NCBI GenBank assembly: GCA_947311785.1
Contig: CAMZLW010000102.1
Span: 1-34,660, forward strand
From: an uncultured Ignavibacteriales bacterium
GTDB lineage: Bacteria > Bacteroidota > Ignavibacteria > Ignavibacteriales > Melioribacteraceae
Length of the DNA: 34,660 nt
Direction: 5' to 3'
Under the pieces are notes generated by a model. That model did not search any database, was not told the origin of the DNA, and saw only the letters and a list, made by a program, of their open reading frames with translations. Position numbers and translations under genes: made by a program. Each line of letters starts with the position of its first letter. Position 1 is the first letter of the stretch. Of the stretch, positions 1 to 7,688 are shown in pieces.

Positions 1-103
1 CCTTCATTAGAAGATAGTTTTACAATATACATTCCTGATGTAAAACCTGTTAGGTTTATTGTATTACTGTTTCCACTTAAAACAAGTTTTCCTGTTAAGT
101 CAA
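1..103. repeat. Direct repeat, T9SS-domain end (partner 16500-16602)
   Basis: These 103 bases are identical to 16500-16602. They encode the conserved C-terminal sorting domain of the two paralogous small T9SS genes. Divergence begins at 104, where C corresponds to T. The repeat probably extends left beyond the window. Confidence 0.9.
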
Positions 104-614
104 CTACTTCATAATTTGCTTTTTTTGATAATTGAAAAAATCCTGTTGAAGGGTTTGGGTGTATGTTTATTGAAACTTTATTAATATCATTAATTCCAAC
201 TGTTTGAGCATTAACATCTCCAAATACATTACTTACTGTTATACTACCTTTTCCTGCAACAGGTATAGTTAATGTTCTGTTTGGATCACCTGTCCATTCA
301 CCATTATCCCATGTTGGGGCGGCAGCAGTTGCTTTAAAATATTTAAACGCATAGTTTCCGTCTGCAACATCGCTTAGTGTTAAAGTGTAAATTCCATCTC
401 CGTTACTATCTGTCATTAATGTTTGAGCATCACTCCCAGGCATTGACCAAGCCGGATCAAAAATATCTCCTGCCATATAAACATCATCAGTTCCAACAAC
501 AAACCAACCACTTGCAATAGAATCGGTCAAATCAACATTAAAAGTAACATTTGTTTGAGCAAATAAATTTGCAGAAAAAAATATCACTGCAATAAAAGTA
601 AAAAATCTTTTCAT
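1..614 (-). CDS. T9SS-secreted small carbohydrate-binding-like protein, copy 1 (3' end cut by window)
   Basis: The frame is open from an ATG at 614 (minus strand) to the window edge, about 204 codons, so the last few residues are missing. It begins with a signal peptide (MKRFFTFIAVIFF..ANLFAQ). A ~110-residue beta-rich module follows, with GTDDVYMAGDIF, DGDGIY and WDNGEW motifs that resemble starch-binding or SusE/F-like modules; this is a resemblance only. The C-terminus is a type A T9SS sorting domain (INIHPNPSTG .. GKLVLSGNSN .. GMYIVKLSS). The protein is therefore expected to be exported and attached to the surface or released. It is a paralogue of the gene at 16469-17104, with nearly identical DNA at both ends. 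A LacI-type operator-like site lies 89 bp upstream. No enzyme motif is visible; surface glucan binding is an inference. Confidence 0.85.
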   Translation of the reverse strand, partial: MKRFFTFIAVIFFSANLFAQTNVTFNVDLTDSIASGWFVVGTDDVYMAGDIFDPAWSMPGSDAQTLMTDSNGDGIYTLTLSDVADGNYAFKYFKATAAAPTWDNGEWTGDPNRTLTIPVAGKGSITVSNVFGDVNAQTVGINDINKVSINIHPNPSTGFFQLSKKANYEVVDLTGKLVLSGNSNTINLTGFTSGMYIVKLSSNE

Positions 615-617
615 AAT
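568..617. repeat. Direct repeat, signal-peptide end (partner 17058-17107)
   Basis: These 50 bases are identical to 17058-17107 and cover the signal-peptide codons plus 3 bases upstream of the ATG. The central coding part of the two paralogues is clearly more diverged. Confidence 0.9.
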
Positions 618-650
618 TATATAATTTAAAGTTTATAAATAATTTTTTTG

Positions 651-682
651 TAAAAATAGAGTATTTTTAATAAACATTCAAA
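651..682 (-). promoter_or_regulatory. Putative Bacteroidota-type promoter of T9SS copy 1
   Basis: Read on the minus strand, TTTG (682-679) is followed after 20 bases by TATTTTTA (658-651). This is close to the TTTG / TAnnTTTG consensus. It ends 37 bp before the ATG. The operator-like site at 703-714 lies just upstream of the -33 element. Confidence 0.4.
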
Positions 683-702
683 CAATAAAGATAATTAAAC
701 TC

Positions 703-714
703 GCAAACGATTGC
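703..714. promoter_or_regulatory. LacI-type operator-like site 1 (GCAAACGATTGC)
   Basis: GCAAACGATTGC is a near-palindrome (GCAAwCGwTTGC) with the central CG typical of LacI/GalR-family operators. The same 12 bases occur at 16393-16404 and 17198-17209, each time upstream of a gene for a secreted protein of the proposed glucan module. Regulator identity is inferred; no LacI gene is in the window. Confidence 0.6.
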
Positions 715-724
715 ATAGAAAGCA

Positions 725-762
725 TAAAAAAAAACCACTAACATATTAAATATTAGTGGTTT
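725..762 (-). terminator. Rho-independent terminator after tRNA-Lys
   Basis: A 10-bp perfect stem (732-741 with 753-762) has an 11-base loop. On the minus strand it is followed by a run of T (the A-run at 725-734 on the plus strand). It sits directly downstream of the tRNA gene. Confidence 0.8.
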
Positions 763-765
763 AAG

Positions 766-838
766 TGACCCCTCTGAGGCTCGAACTCAGGACCCACGCC
801 TTAAAAGGGCGTTGCTCTACCAACTGAGCTAAGAAGTC
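766..838 (-). tRNA. tRNA-Lys (anticodon TTT)
   Basis: The 73-base minus-strand sequence folds as a complete cloverleaf. The acceptor is GACTTCT paired with AGGGGTC (two G-T pairs), with discriminator A. The D arm is GCTC/GAGC. The anticodon stem ACGCC/GGCGT encloses loop CTTTTAA, so the anticodon is TTT. The T arm is CTGAG/CTCAG with loop TTCGAGC. CCA is not encoded. A terminator follows directly. Confidence 0.95.
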
Positions 839-921
839 ATTTGCTTATTTTTATTTAAAAGCGATTGCAAAAGTAATATCAATATTTTATTATCCAAAAA
901 AAAATTACTTTTTTAAACATT

Positions 922-1584
922 TTATTCAAATAACATTTTCTCTATAAAATTTCTATAATCTTTAACAGAGTTATTAATAACTGTGAATGCTTCTTTTTTG
1001 TTATAAGTATGAGTTATTTCACATTTATGACTATTTTCTCCTGGCATATCTTTATATGTTAAGAAATAATGTCTTAATCTATCAATTACTGCTTGTGGAC
1101 AATCATCAATATCTTTATAGCTACCATAAACAGCATCTCCTTTTAAAACTGCTATTATTTTATCATCGGCTTCATTTCCGTCAATCATTCTGAAACCTCC
1201 TATTGGTTTTGCTTGTACAAGAATATCTCCATGAGTAATTTCTTTTTCTGTTAAAATACAAATATCCAAAGGATCACTATCTCCAATAATATCAGGTCTA
1301 TCTAGTTTTTTTCTGCTTATTTCTGCAAGTTTATCTCCACAATATGTTTGAGGGATAAAGCCATAAAGAGCTGGTAAGATACTCGAAAACTTTTGAGGTC
1401 TGTCAATAGTTAAATATCCACTTGCTTTATCAACTTCATATTTTACAGTATCGGTGGGAACCATTTCCACAAAACTTGTAATTATTTCAGGTGAGTTATC
1501 ACCAATTTCAATGCCGTGCCATGGATGCGATTTATATCTTAAACCCATTAATTTACCAATTGGATCAAGTTTTTTTCTACTCAT
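922..1584 (-). CDS. ppa: Inorganic pyrophosphatase, family I
   Basis: This is a cytoplasmic metal-dependent enzyme that hydrolyses diphosphate to phosphate and so drives biosynthetic reactions forward. The 220-residue product carries the family I signature D-S-D-P-L-D at residues 102-107, equivalent to the Asp cluster that binds the catalytic Mg ions. Further acidic positions lie in MIDGNEADDKII (D135, D140), and the conserved YGFIPQTYCGD segment is at 74-84. Its length is slightly above the usual bacterial size (~175), as in the longer forms common in this phylum. The ATG at 1584 is preceded by an A/T-rich leader without a Shine-Dalgarno sequence. It lies upstream of tRNA-Lys on the same strand and 118 bp downstream of the ABC-F gene, probably as a separate unit. 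No key residue appears to be missing. Confidence 0.95.
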   Translation of the reverse strand: MSRKKLDPIGKLMGLRYKSHPWHGIEIGDNSPEIITSFVEMVPTDTVKYEVDKASGYLTIDRPQKFSSILPALYGFIPQTYCGDKLAEISRKKLDRPDIIGDSDPLDICILTEKEITHGDILVQAKPIGGFRMIDGNEADDKIIAVLKGDAVYGSYKDIDDCPQAVIDRLRHYFLTYKDMPGENSHKCEITHTYNKKEAFTVINNSVKDYRNFIEKMLFE

Positions 1585-1702
1585 ATTTTTTTTTTACAAA
1601 ATTAACTAAATAAAACTACTGTGTAAATAAAATTCTTTTTTTTATGTAATCTTTTATAAATACATAAAAACTTGAATGGGAAATTAGGCTTAAAAGTTTT
1701 AC

Positions 1703-3571
1703 TTACATCTTCTCGCTAAGTTCCAACCAACGCATTTCTTTTTCATCAATTAGATTTTCAAGCTCTGATAATCGTTTTGATTTTTCTTCTAAGTTTCCAT
1801 CTTTAAAATTTCCTGCATTTAGGTAATCTTCTATTGCAGTTTTTTCATTTGTTAAATTTTCAAGTTCTTTTTCTAAACCTTCAAATTCAACTTTTTCTTT
1901 ATATGAAAATTTATTTGAAGTTTTTGTAGCCGTGTTCTTCTTCTTTTCTTTTGGTTTTGCCAAACTTGCAATTTCAGTTTTTTCTTGTCTTTCTTTTTTA
2001 AGAATAAATTGGCTATAAGCCGAATAGTTTCCAGGAAAGTTTCTAATTTTTCCATTGCCTTCAAAAACAAAGAGTGTATTTGCAACTTTATCAATAAAAT
2101 ACCTGTCGTGAGAAACGATTATTACACTTCCTTTAAATCCTAAAAGATATTCTTCAAGAACATTTAAAGTCATAATATCCAAATCGTTAGTAGGTTCATC
2201 AAGAATTAAAAAGTTTGGGTTTCTCATTAAAACTGTCATTAAATACAGCCTTCGTTTTTCGCCACCACTAAGTGTTGAAACATAGTTATATTGCATATCG
2301 CGTGGAAATAAAAAATACTCAGCAAATTGCCCTGCCGTCATTTCTCTATTCTTACCCAAACTTATTACTTCTGCAATATCTTTTATAATGTCAATCAGTC
2401 GTTTACTTTCATCAAAATCTACGGCAGATTGTTCAAAATAGCCTATCGAAACAGTTTCGCCCATTTCAAAATTGCCACTATCTGGTTTTAATTTGTTTGT
2501 TATAACATTTAAAAAAGTACTCTTCCCTACTCCATTATTTCCAAAAATACCAATACGCTCTCCTCGTACAAATTTATACGAAAAATTATCAATCAATTTT
2601 AATTCTCCAAAGGCTTTGCTAATATTGTAAACATCAATTATTTTTTTGCCTAAGCGTTTTCCTTCAACATCAATGCTTACTGTAGCATTATCAATTTGCT
2701 TGCTTGCTTTTTCTTTTATTTTATAAAAATTATCAATTCTAGACTTTGCTTTTGTTGCTCTCGCTTGTGGTTGCCTGCTCATCCATTTTGCCTCAGTTCT
2801 TAAAAGATTTCTTGCTTTTTCAATATTTGCTGACATATTTTCAATACGTTCTTCACGTTTTCTTAAAAAATATGCATAATTTCCTTTATATCTAAAAACC
2901 TGATTATCATCAATTTCAAGAATTACATTACAAACTTTATCCAAAAAATACCTATCGTGTGTAACTATTAAAACTGTTATTTCAGACTTTGCCAAATATT
3001 CTTCAAGCCATTCAATCATTTCAAAATCAAGATGATTTGTAGGCTCGTCAAGAATAATAAAATCTGGTTTATTAAGGAGTGTATTTGCAAGTGCCAAACG
3101 TTTTCTTTGCCCACCAGAAAGTATGTTTACCTTTTTATTGAAATCAGTTATTTTAAGTTTTGTAAGAATAATTTTTATTTCTCTTTCAAAATCCCAAGCA
3201 TCAAGCCTGTCCATTGTTTCAACGGCATTTTGTATTCTTTTCTCATCTTGTGAAAGCATTGCAAGTTCATATTCTTTTACAACTTTTGCTACTTTGTCAG
3301 AAGAAGAAAATACTTGTTCCATTACGGTATTATCTCCATTAAAACTTGGCTCTTGTACTAAATATGAAGTTGCTATTTGTTTGTTTAAGCTAACTTTTCC
3401 TTCATCAGCAATATCATTTCCCATTATTATATTAAGAAGAGTAGTTTTTCCTGCTCCATTTTTTGCAATTAAAGCACATTTATCATTTTTGTTTATAACA
3501 AAAGAAATATCTTCAAATAAAGATTTTGTACCATAAGATTTTGAAAGATTATCAACTTGTAAATAGGTCAT
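1703..3571 (-). CDS. ABC-F ATPase, Uup-like
   Basis: This is a soluble tandem ATPase of the ABC-F family, whose members act on ribosomes (translation factors, antibiotic protection) or, for Uup, in genome stability and 50S assembly. Two nucleotide-binding domains are visible. The first has Walker A AKNGAGKT at ~36-43, LSGGQ at ~150 and ILDEPTNHLD at ~172. The second has Walker A GNNGVGKS at ~343, LSGGE at ~433 and ILDEPTNDLD at ~455. The interdomain linker (~235-290) is basic and helical. The C-terminal ~90 residues (~530-621) are Lys/Glu-rich and coiled-coil-like, which is the Uup-type tail and separates it from EttA. The first P-loop glycine is Ala. No membrane segments are present, so it is not a transporter. 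It has its own likely promoter in the 164-bp divergent gap with the ptb-type gene. Confidence 0.9.
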   Translation of the reverse strand: MTYLQVDNLSKSYGTKSLFEDISFVINKNDKCALIAKNGAGKTTLLNIIMGNDIADEGKVSLNKQIATSYLVQEPSFNGDNTVMEQVFSSSDKVAKVVKEYELAMLSQDEKRIQNAVETMDRLDAWDFEREIKIILTKLKITDFNKKVNILSGGQRKRLALANTLLNKPDFIILDEPTNHLDFEMIEWLEEYLAKSEITVLIVTHDRYFLDKVCNVILEIDDNQVFRYKGNYAYFLRKREERIENMSANIEKARNLLRTEAKWMSRQPQARATKAKSRIDNFYKIKEKASKQIDNATVSIDVEGKRLGKKIIDVYNISKAFGELKLIDNFSYKFVRGERIGIFGNNGVGKSTFLNVITNKLKPDSGNFEMGETVSIGYFEQSAVDFDESKRLIDIIKDIAEVISLGKNREMTAGQFAEYFLFPRDMQYNYVSTLSGGEKRRLYLMTVLMRNPNFLILDEPTNDLDIMTLNVLEEYLLGFKGSVIIVSHDRYFIDKVANTLFVFEGNGKIRNFPGNYSAYSQFILKKERQEKTEIASLAKPKEKKKNTATKTSNKFSYKEKVEFEGLEKELENLTNEKTAIEDYLNAGNFKDGNLEEKSKRLSELENLIDEKEMRWLELSEKM

Positions 3572-3627
3572 AAAAATGGATTATTTTTTTTTGAATATTT
3601 ATGATTATTGTAATTTTATATTCTTGC

Positions 3628-3661
3628 CAAAAGTATAATTATTTTTTTAGAAAAACTACAA
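3628..3661 (-). promoter_or_regulatory. Putative promoter of the ABC-F gene
   Basis: On the minus strand TTG (3661-3659) is followed after 23 bases by TACTTTTG (3635-3628), an exact TAnnTTTG match. It ends 56 bp before the ATG at 3571. It lies in the divergent intergenic region 3572-3735. Confidence 0.4.
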
Positions 3662-3735
3662 GTTTCAAATTTCAAAAATTATACTTAAAAACGAATTATT
3701 TTTCGTAAAATTGTAGTCAGAAAAAACGAAATAAA

Positions 3736-4626
3736 ATGCTAAAAAAAATATCTGATTTATATAAAAAAAGTGATGAGCAAAATACAAAACGCCTTGTTTT
3801 AGCTTCTGCGGCAGATGAACATTCATTAGATGCAGTTTTTGCAGCAAAAAATAAAAATATTATTGAGCCGGTTTTAGTTGGAAATAAAGATGTAATTACA
3901 AAAATTTGCAATAAAAAAGGGTATAATTTAAAGGACGTAGAACTTATAGATATTAAAGATAATAATGAAGCTGTAAAAATTAGTGTGCAATTAGTACGAA
4001 ATAAAAAAGCTGATATTATTATGAAAGGGAATGTTCCTACAGCAACACTTTTAAGAGCTGTTTTAAATGAAGAGTATGGTTTAAAATCTGGCAATTTATT
4101 ATCTCATTTTGCTTTGTTTGAACTTAAAAATTATCATAAATTAATTGGCTTAACAGATGTGGCAATGAATATTGCTCCTAATTTAAAAGAAAAAGCAGGA
4201 ATTATTTCAAACTCTGTAAATTACTTAAACAGAATAGGATACACAAAACCAAAAGTTGCTGTAATTGCTGCTGTTGAAGTAGTAAATGAGAAGATGCCCG
4301 CAACAATTGATGCTGCAATACTATCTAAAATGGGAGACAGAAGGCAAATAAAAAACTGTATAATTGATGGCCCTTTGGCTTTTGATAATGCAATAAGCAA
4401 AGGTAGTGCTGAGCATAAAGGTATAGTTTCAGAAGTTGCGGGAGATGCAGATTTATTAATGATGCCCAATATTGAAACAGGAAATGTTTTATACAAATCA
4501 TTTGCATTTACAGGGGCAAAAATTGCAGCGGTTATTTTAGGAGCTACTGCACCTATTGTTTTAACATCACGTTCTGACTCTGAGGAAACAAAACTTAATA
4601 GTATTGTTTTGGCAGCTATTAGTTAA
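3736..4626 (+). CDS. ptb: Phosphate butyryltransferase / phosphate acetyltransferase family protein
   Basis: Members of this family (PTA_PTB) transfer an acyl group between CoA and inorganic phosphate in the cytoplasm. Ptb handles butyryl- and branched-chain acyl-CoAs. The 296-residue length fits Ptb rather than the longer multidomain Pta. Characteristic stretches are ADIIMKGNVPTATLLRAVL (~96-114), a central TDVAMNIAP (~140-148), and the C-terminal AKIAAVILGATAPIVLTSRSD (~260-280). It is followed after 56 bp by a leucine-dehydrogenase-like gene. The same order (ptb then bcd) occurs in the Bacillus branched-chain keto-acid operon, so a role in branched-chain or butyrate metabolism is a reasonable inference. 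No acyl kinase (buk) gene lies next to it here. Exact substrate specificity cannot be read from sequence. Confidence 0.85.
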   Translation: MLKKISDLYKKSDEQNTKRLVLASAADEHSLDAVFAAKNKNIIEPVLVGNKDVITKICNKKGYNLKDVELIDIKDNNEAVKISVQLVRNKKADIIMKGNVPTATLLRAVLNEEYGLKSGNLLSHFALFELKNYHKLIGLTDVAMNIAPNLKEKAGIISNSVNYLNRIGYTKPKVAVIAAVEVVNEKMPATIDAAILSKMGDRRQIKNCIIDGPLAFDNAISKGSAEHKGIVSEVAGDADLLMMPNIETGNVLYKSFAFTGAKIAAVILGATAPIVLTSRSDSEETKLNSIVLAAIS

Positions 4627-4682
4627 TTTAATAACAAGACTTTCCACGTTTTTAAAATTTGAAAAGTAAAAAAAGAAATAAA

Positions 4683-5747
4683 ATGAGCATATTCGAACAC
4701 ATGAAAAAAAATAAAAGCAGAGAATTGCTTTTTTTAGAAGAAGAAACATTAAACCTAAAAGCAATTATTGCTGTGGATAGTATTATTTTGGGTGCTGCAA
4801 ATGCTTCTGCAAAACTATTTGAGTATAAAAATGAAGATGAAGCTGTTGCTGATGCTTTAGATATTGCCTATTACAATTCGTTAAGAGCAGCTTTGCTTAG
4901 AAGAAGTATGGGGGGAGCAAGTATTGTTCTTTTAGGAAATCCTGACAAAGTAAAAACTGAAATGTATTTTAGAGCTTTAGGTGTTTTTCTTAATCGTTGG
5001 AATGGGAAATTATTTATGTCAATTAGCAAAGGTGTTTCTTATCAGGATTTGAATTATGTTGGTAGAGAATCAAAATATATTCTTGGGTTAGAAGAAAGCC
5101 ATGGAGGATTAGGAAAAATATATGTGAGCAGGGCAAAAGGTCTGATTAAAGGACTTAAAGCTATTGCCAAACATAAACTTAAAACAAGTTCTTTAAAAGG
5201 TTTAAAAATAGTTGTTCAAGGAATTGGGGATTTGGGTTCAGAATTGGTTAAGCAGCTAATTATTGAAGAGGCAGATATAACAATAACAGATAAAGTTTAT
5301 GACAAAATAAAAGTTATTCAAGATAAGGTTGATAATATTAGTATTGAAAAACCAGATAAAATTTATGATGTTGAATGCGACATTTTTTGTTCATGTGCTA
5401 CGGAGAAGTTAATTTCAAGTGAGAATATAAAAAGAATAAAAAGTAAAATTCTTACAGGAGGAACAAATCAAGCGTTAAAAAACCTTAAAGATGTTTCAAT
5501 TTTAAAACAAAATAACGTTCTTTACGTTCCTGGCTATATAATTAACGGAGGAGACATTATTCAAATGAGTAATGAAAAAGAGGGTTATGGTTCTGAAAAA
5601 ATTGAACTTGAACTTAATGATATTTATAGAAATACATTGGACTTAATTATAGAAGCTGAACAAAATGGTATTGTATTATGTGAGCTAGCAACTAAAAAAG
5701 CAGAAGAATATGTTACAAATATTTCTGCAATAAAAATGATTAAATAA
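4683..5747 (+). CDS. Leucine-dehydrogenase-like protein with replaced catalytic residues
   Basis: This 354-residue protein belongs to the Glu/Leu/Phe/Val dehydrogenase family. The ATG at 4683 (MSIFEHM) is preferred over an upstream TTG at 4659 because the N-terminus then aligns without gaps to Bacillus leucine dehydrogenase as I recall it (MELFKYM..). The C-terminal NAD domain is well preserved: GIGDLG Rossmann motif (~180), VTD/ITD acidic strand end, VECDIF, NQALK, YIINGGDII. In the N-terminal catalytic domain the substrate Lys68 aligns with Arg, catalytic Lys80 in GGGK aligns with Ser in GGAS, and Asp115 aligns with Ser. The LGGTRM segment is NASAKL. Normal oxidative deamination is therefore doubtful, yet the reading frame is intact and the fold conserved. 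It could be a pseudoenzyme, an NAD sensor or a changed-specificity enzyme. It probably shares an operon with ptb. Confidence 0.85.
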   Translation: MSIFEHMKKNKSRELLFLEEETLNLKAIIAVDSIILGAANASAKLFEYKNEDEAVADALDIAYYNSLRAALLRRSMGGASIVLLGNPDKVKTEMYFRALGVFLNRWNGKLFMSISKGVSYQDLNYVGRESKYILGLEESHGGLGKIYVSRAKGLIKGLKAIAKHKLKTSSLKGLKIVVQGIGDLGSELVKQLIIEEADITITDKVYDKIKVIQDKVDNISIEKPDKIYDVECDIFCSCATEKLISSENIKRIKSKILTGGTNQALKNLKDVSILKQNNVLYVPGYIINGGDIIQMSNEKEGYGSEKIELELNDIYRNTLDLIIEAEQNGIVLCELATKKAEEYVTNISAIKMIK

Positions 5748-5780
5748 GTTATTAATAAAAAAACGATACGAATTTTTAAA

Positions 5781-7685
5781 GTGAATAATAAATTTATAAA
5801 AATATTTTTAATAACTATTAATTTCCTTATAATTAGCAAGTTATCTTTTGCTCAACATGATGCAGATTCTCTAACTAATATCCTATTAATTTGGAATTTA
5901 GAAGATAACTTTAATAAAAAATATGTTAAACTACTAGATAGTTCTGCTTGTATTTTTCATATTATTAATAAAGAAAATAAAAATAGTATTTTAAATTCTA
6001 ATCTAGGAAATTTAGGCTCTGCAAACATATCAGATATTTTTATAAAGAGAGAAGATAAGTTTAATCAAGATTTTAGCTTTAATTCACCCTATTATCTTTT
6101 TATAAAAGATTCTAAAAGTGCAAATTATTATGATACTAGGCGACCATTTACATCTGCAATGCATTCAACTTCTTTTAAAGTTAATAATATTCAAACATTA
6201 AAATTTACTCATACCCAAAATATTAATCCTAATTTTAATATTGCTGCAGATTTTGATTATACAAGCTCTTTAGGTACTTATATTTCACAAAAAACATCTG
6301 TAAATACTTCAACTATAACTTTAAATTATAAAAAAGAAAAGTATAGTATTTATGCTTCATATATTCGTAATAAAATTGATAACCAAAATAGTGGAGGGTA
6401 TATTGATACAGTTGGTAGTGAAGATGTTTTTAAAGAAGGTTTTATGTCCGAAGCAAAGTTTCTAATAAAAAATCAAGAACTTTCTGTAACACAATTTTAC
6501 AAATTTGGAGACTATAAAAACATTGCATTTAACGATTCTGTAATTAAAGTTTTAGAACCAAAAACAAGCGTTTCTCATAGCATAAGCCTATATAAAAAAT
6601 ATAGAGTTTATAATGATACTGAAGTTCCAGGTAGTAAATTGCCAAATCCAAGTTTTTTTTATCAGGAGGGAAAAACTGCTGATTCTACTTCTGTAATTGG
6701 TATGTCAAATAAATTTAGATATGCTTCTGAAAAAGCTTTTGAAGACAAAAATAAATTTCAATTTTCTGTTATTCTTGAAGCAGATTTAAAGGAGTATTAC
6801 AATTTTAAAGATTATATTATTCTTAAAAATAGTAATACTTTTTTTGAAAATAACATTAGCGGAAATGTAATTACAGATAAGTTCCTAGATATAAAAGCAT
6901 CTTTATTTGCTAAATTTTATTTCTCTGGTTATAGGCAAAATGATTTTAGAACTGAATTAAATTTGCTAAAGAGCATTAATAAAGAGACAAGTCCAATAAA
7001 TTTACATTTTAATACTCAATATTCATATTACAAACCAGATTATTTTACTCAAAATTATTATTCAAATCATTATCAATGGGACAATAAATTTGAAAATTCT
7101 CAAAGATTAAATACTTCTTTAAATATAGATATACCAAAATATGAAATGAATTTTATAATTGCTAGTTCTGCAATTAAGAACCATGTTTTTTATGGCTCAA
7201 TCTCAAAACCAATGCAATACGATTCGATTATTTATGTTTTTACAGCTGGAATAGAAAAGAACTTTAAACTAAATATGTTCTATATTAAAAATAAATTGTA
7301 TTGGCAAAAATCTAATAAAACAAATATAATTTCATTACCAACACTTGCTGCTTACCATTCTACATTTTTAAGAATAGACCTAAAAAGTAAGTCATCATTT
7401 TTCTTAGGATATGAAGTTAATTTTTCTACAGCATACAAGGCTAAGAGTTTTAATTCCTCAATTGGTCAATTTTATCAGGAAAATATAGATGCTCCAACTA
7501 TTGGTAATTACCCTTTTATAGCTTTATTTTTTAATATGAAGATAAAAAAGAATGTTTTATTATCATTAAAATACGAACATATTAATTCTGGATTGATGTA
7601 CGAAAAGTATCCTCTACAAATAAATCATTATCCTGTTTATGGAAGAGTATTTCGTTTTGCAGTTCGTTGGACATTTAAAAATTAA
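5781..7685 (+). CDS. Putative outer-membrane porin (Bacteroidota 'putative porin' type)
   Basis: The 634-residue product starts at a GTG and has a clear signal peptide (ends near KLSFA-Q, ~24). The body is rich in alternating aromatic/polar beta-strands. It has the DTRRPFTSAMH.. region followed by TLKFTHTQNINPNFNI, SLGTYISQKTSVNTS and YSIYASYIRNKIDNQNSGGY, typical of the large Bacteroidota putative porins. The C-terminus ends in an outer-membrane-like strand (FRFAVRWTFKN). It should sit in the outer membrane as a beta-barrel; its substrate is unknown. It begins 33 bp after the dehydrogenase-like gene, so co-transcription is likely. It ends 3 bp from the convergent amylase gene, and no terminator hairpin is visible there. 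There is no ATG near the start that keeps the signal peptide, which supports GTG. Confidence 0.8.
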   Translation: MNNKFIKIFLITINFLIISKLSFAQHDADSLTNILLIWNLEDNFNKKYVKLLDSSACIFHIINKENKNSILNSNLGNLGSANISDIFIKREDKFNQDFSFNSPYYLFIKDSKSANYYDTRRPFTSAMHSTSFKVNNIQTLKFTHTQNINPNFNIAADFDYTSSLGTYISQKTSVNTSTITLNYKKEKYSIYASYIRNKIDNQNSGGYIDTVGSEDVFKEGFMSEAKFLIKNQELSVTQFYKFGDYKNIAFNDSVIKVLEPKTSVSHSISLYKKYRVYNDTEVPGSKLPNPSFFYQEGKTADSTSVIGMSNKFRYASEKAFEDKNKFQFSVILEADLKEYYNFKDYIILKNSNTFFENNISGNVITDKFLDIKASLFAKFYFSGYRQNDFRTELNLLKSINKETSPINLHFNTQYSYYKPDYFTQNYYSNHYQWDNKFENSQRLNTSLNIDIPKYEMNFIIASSAIKNHVFYGSISKPMQYDSIIYVFTAGIEKNFKLNMFYIKNKLYWQKSNKTNIISLPTLAAYHSTFLRIDLKSKSSFFLGYEVNFSTAYKAKSFNSSIGQFYQENIDAPTIGNYPFIALFFNMKIKKNVLLSLKYEHINSGLMYEKYPLQINHYPVYGRVFRFAVRWTFKN

Positions 7686-7688
7686 GTC

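Noticed and set aside
858-870. A sequence like the operator (AAAGCGATTGCAA) upstream of ppa/tRNA-Lys
   Set aside because: Only the right half CGATTGC matches the 12-base site; the left half is lost, and ppa is a house-keeping gene that does not fit the regulon.
3123-3536. Long open frame on the plus strand inside the ABC-F gene
   Set aside because: It is antisense to a strongly conserved ATPase domain, has no recognisable motif, and arises from A/T-rich codons read backwards.
4659-4682. TTG start at 4659 for the dehydrogenase-like gene
   Set aside because: The ATG at 4683 gives an N-terminus (MSIFEHM) that aligns with leucine dehydrogenases; the extra eight residues are all polar and unaligned.
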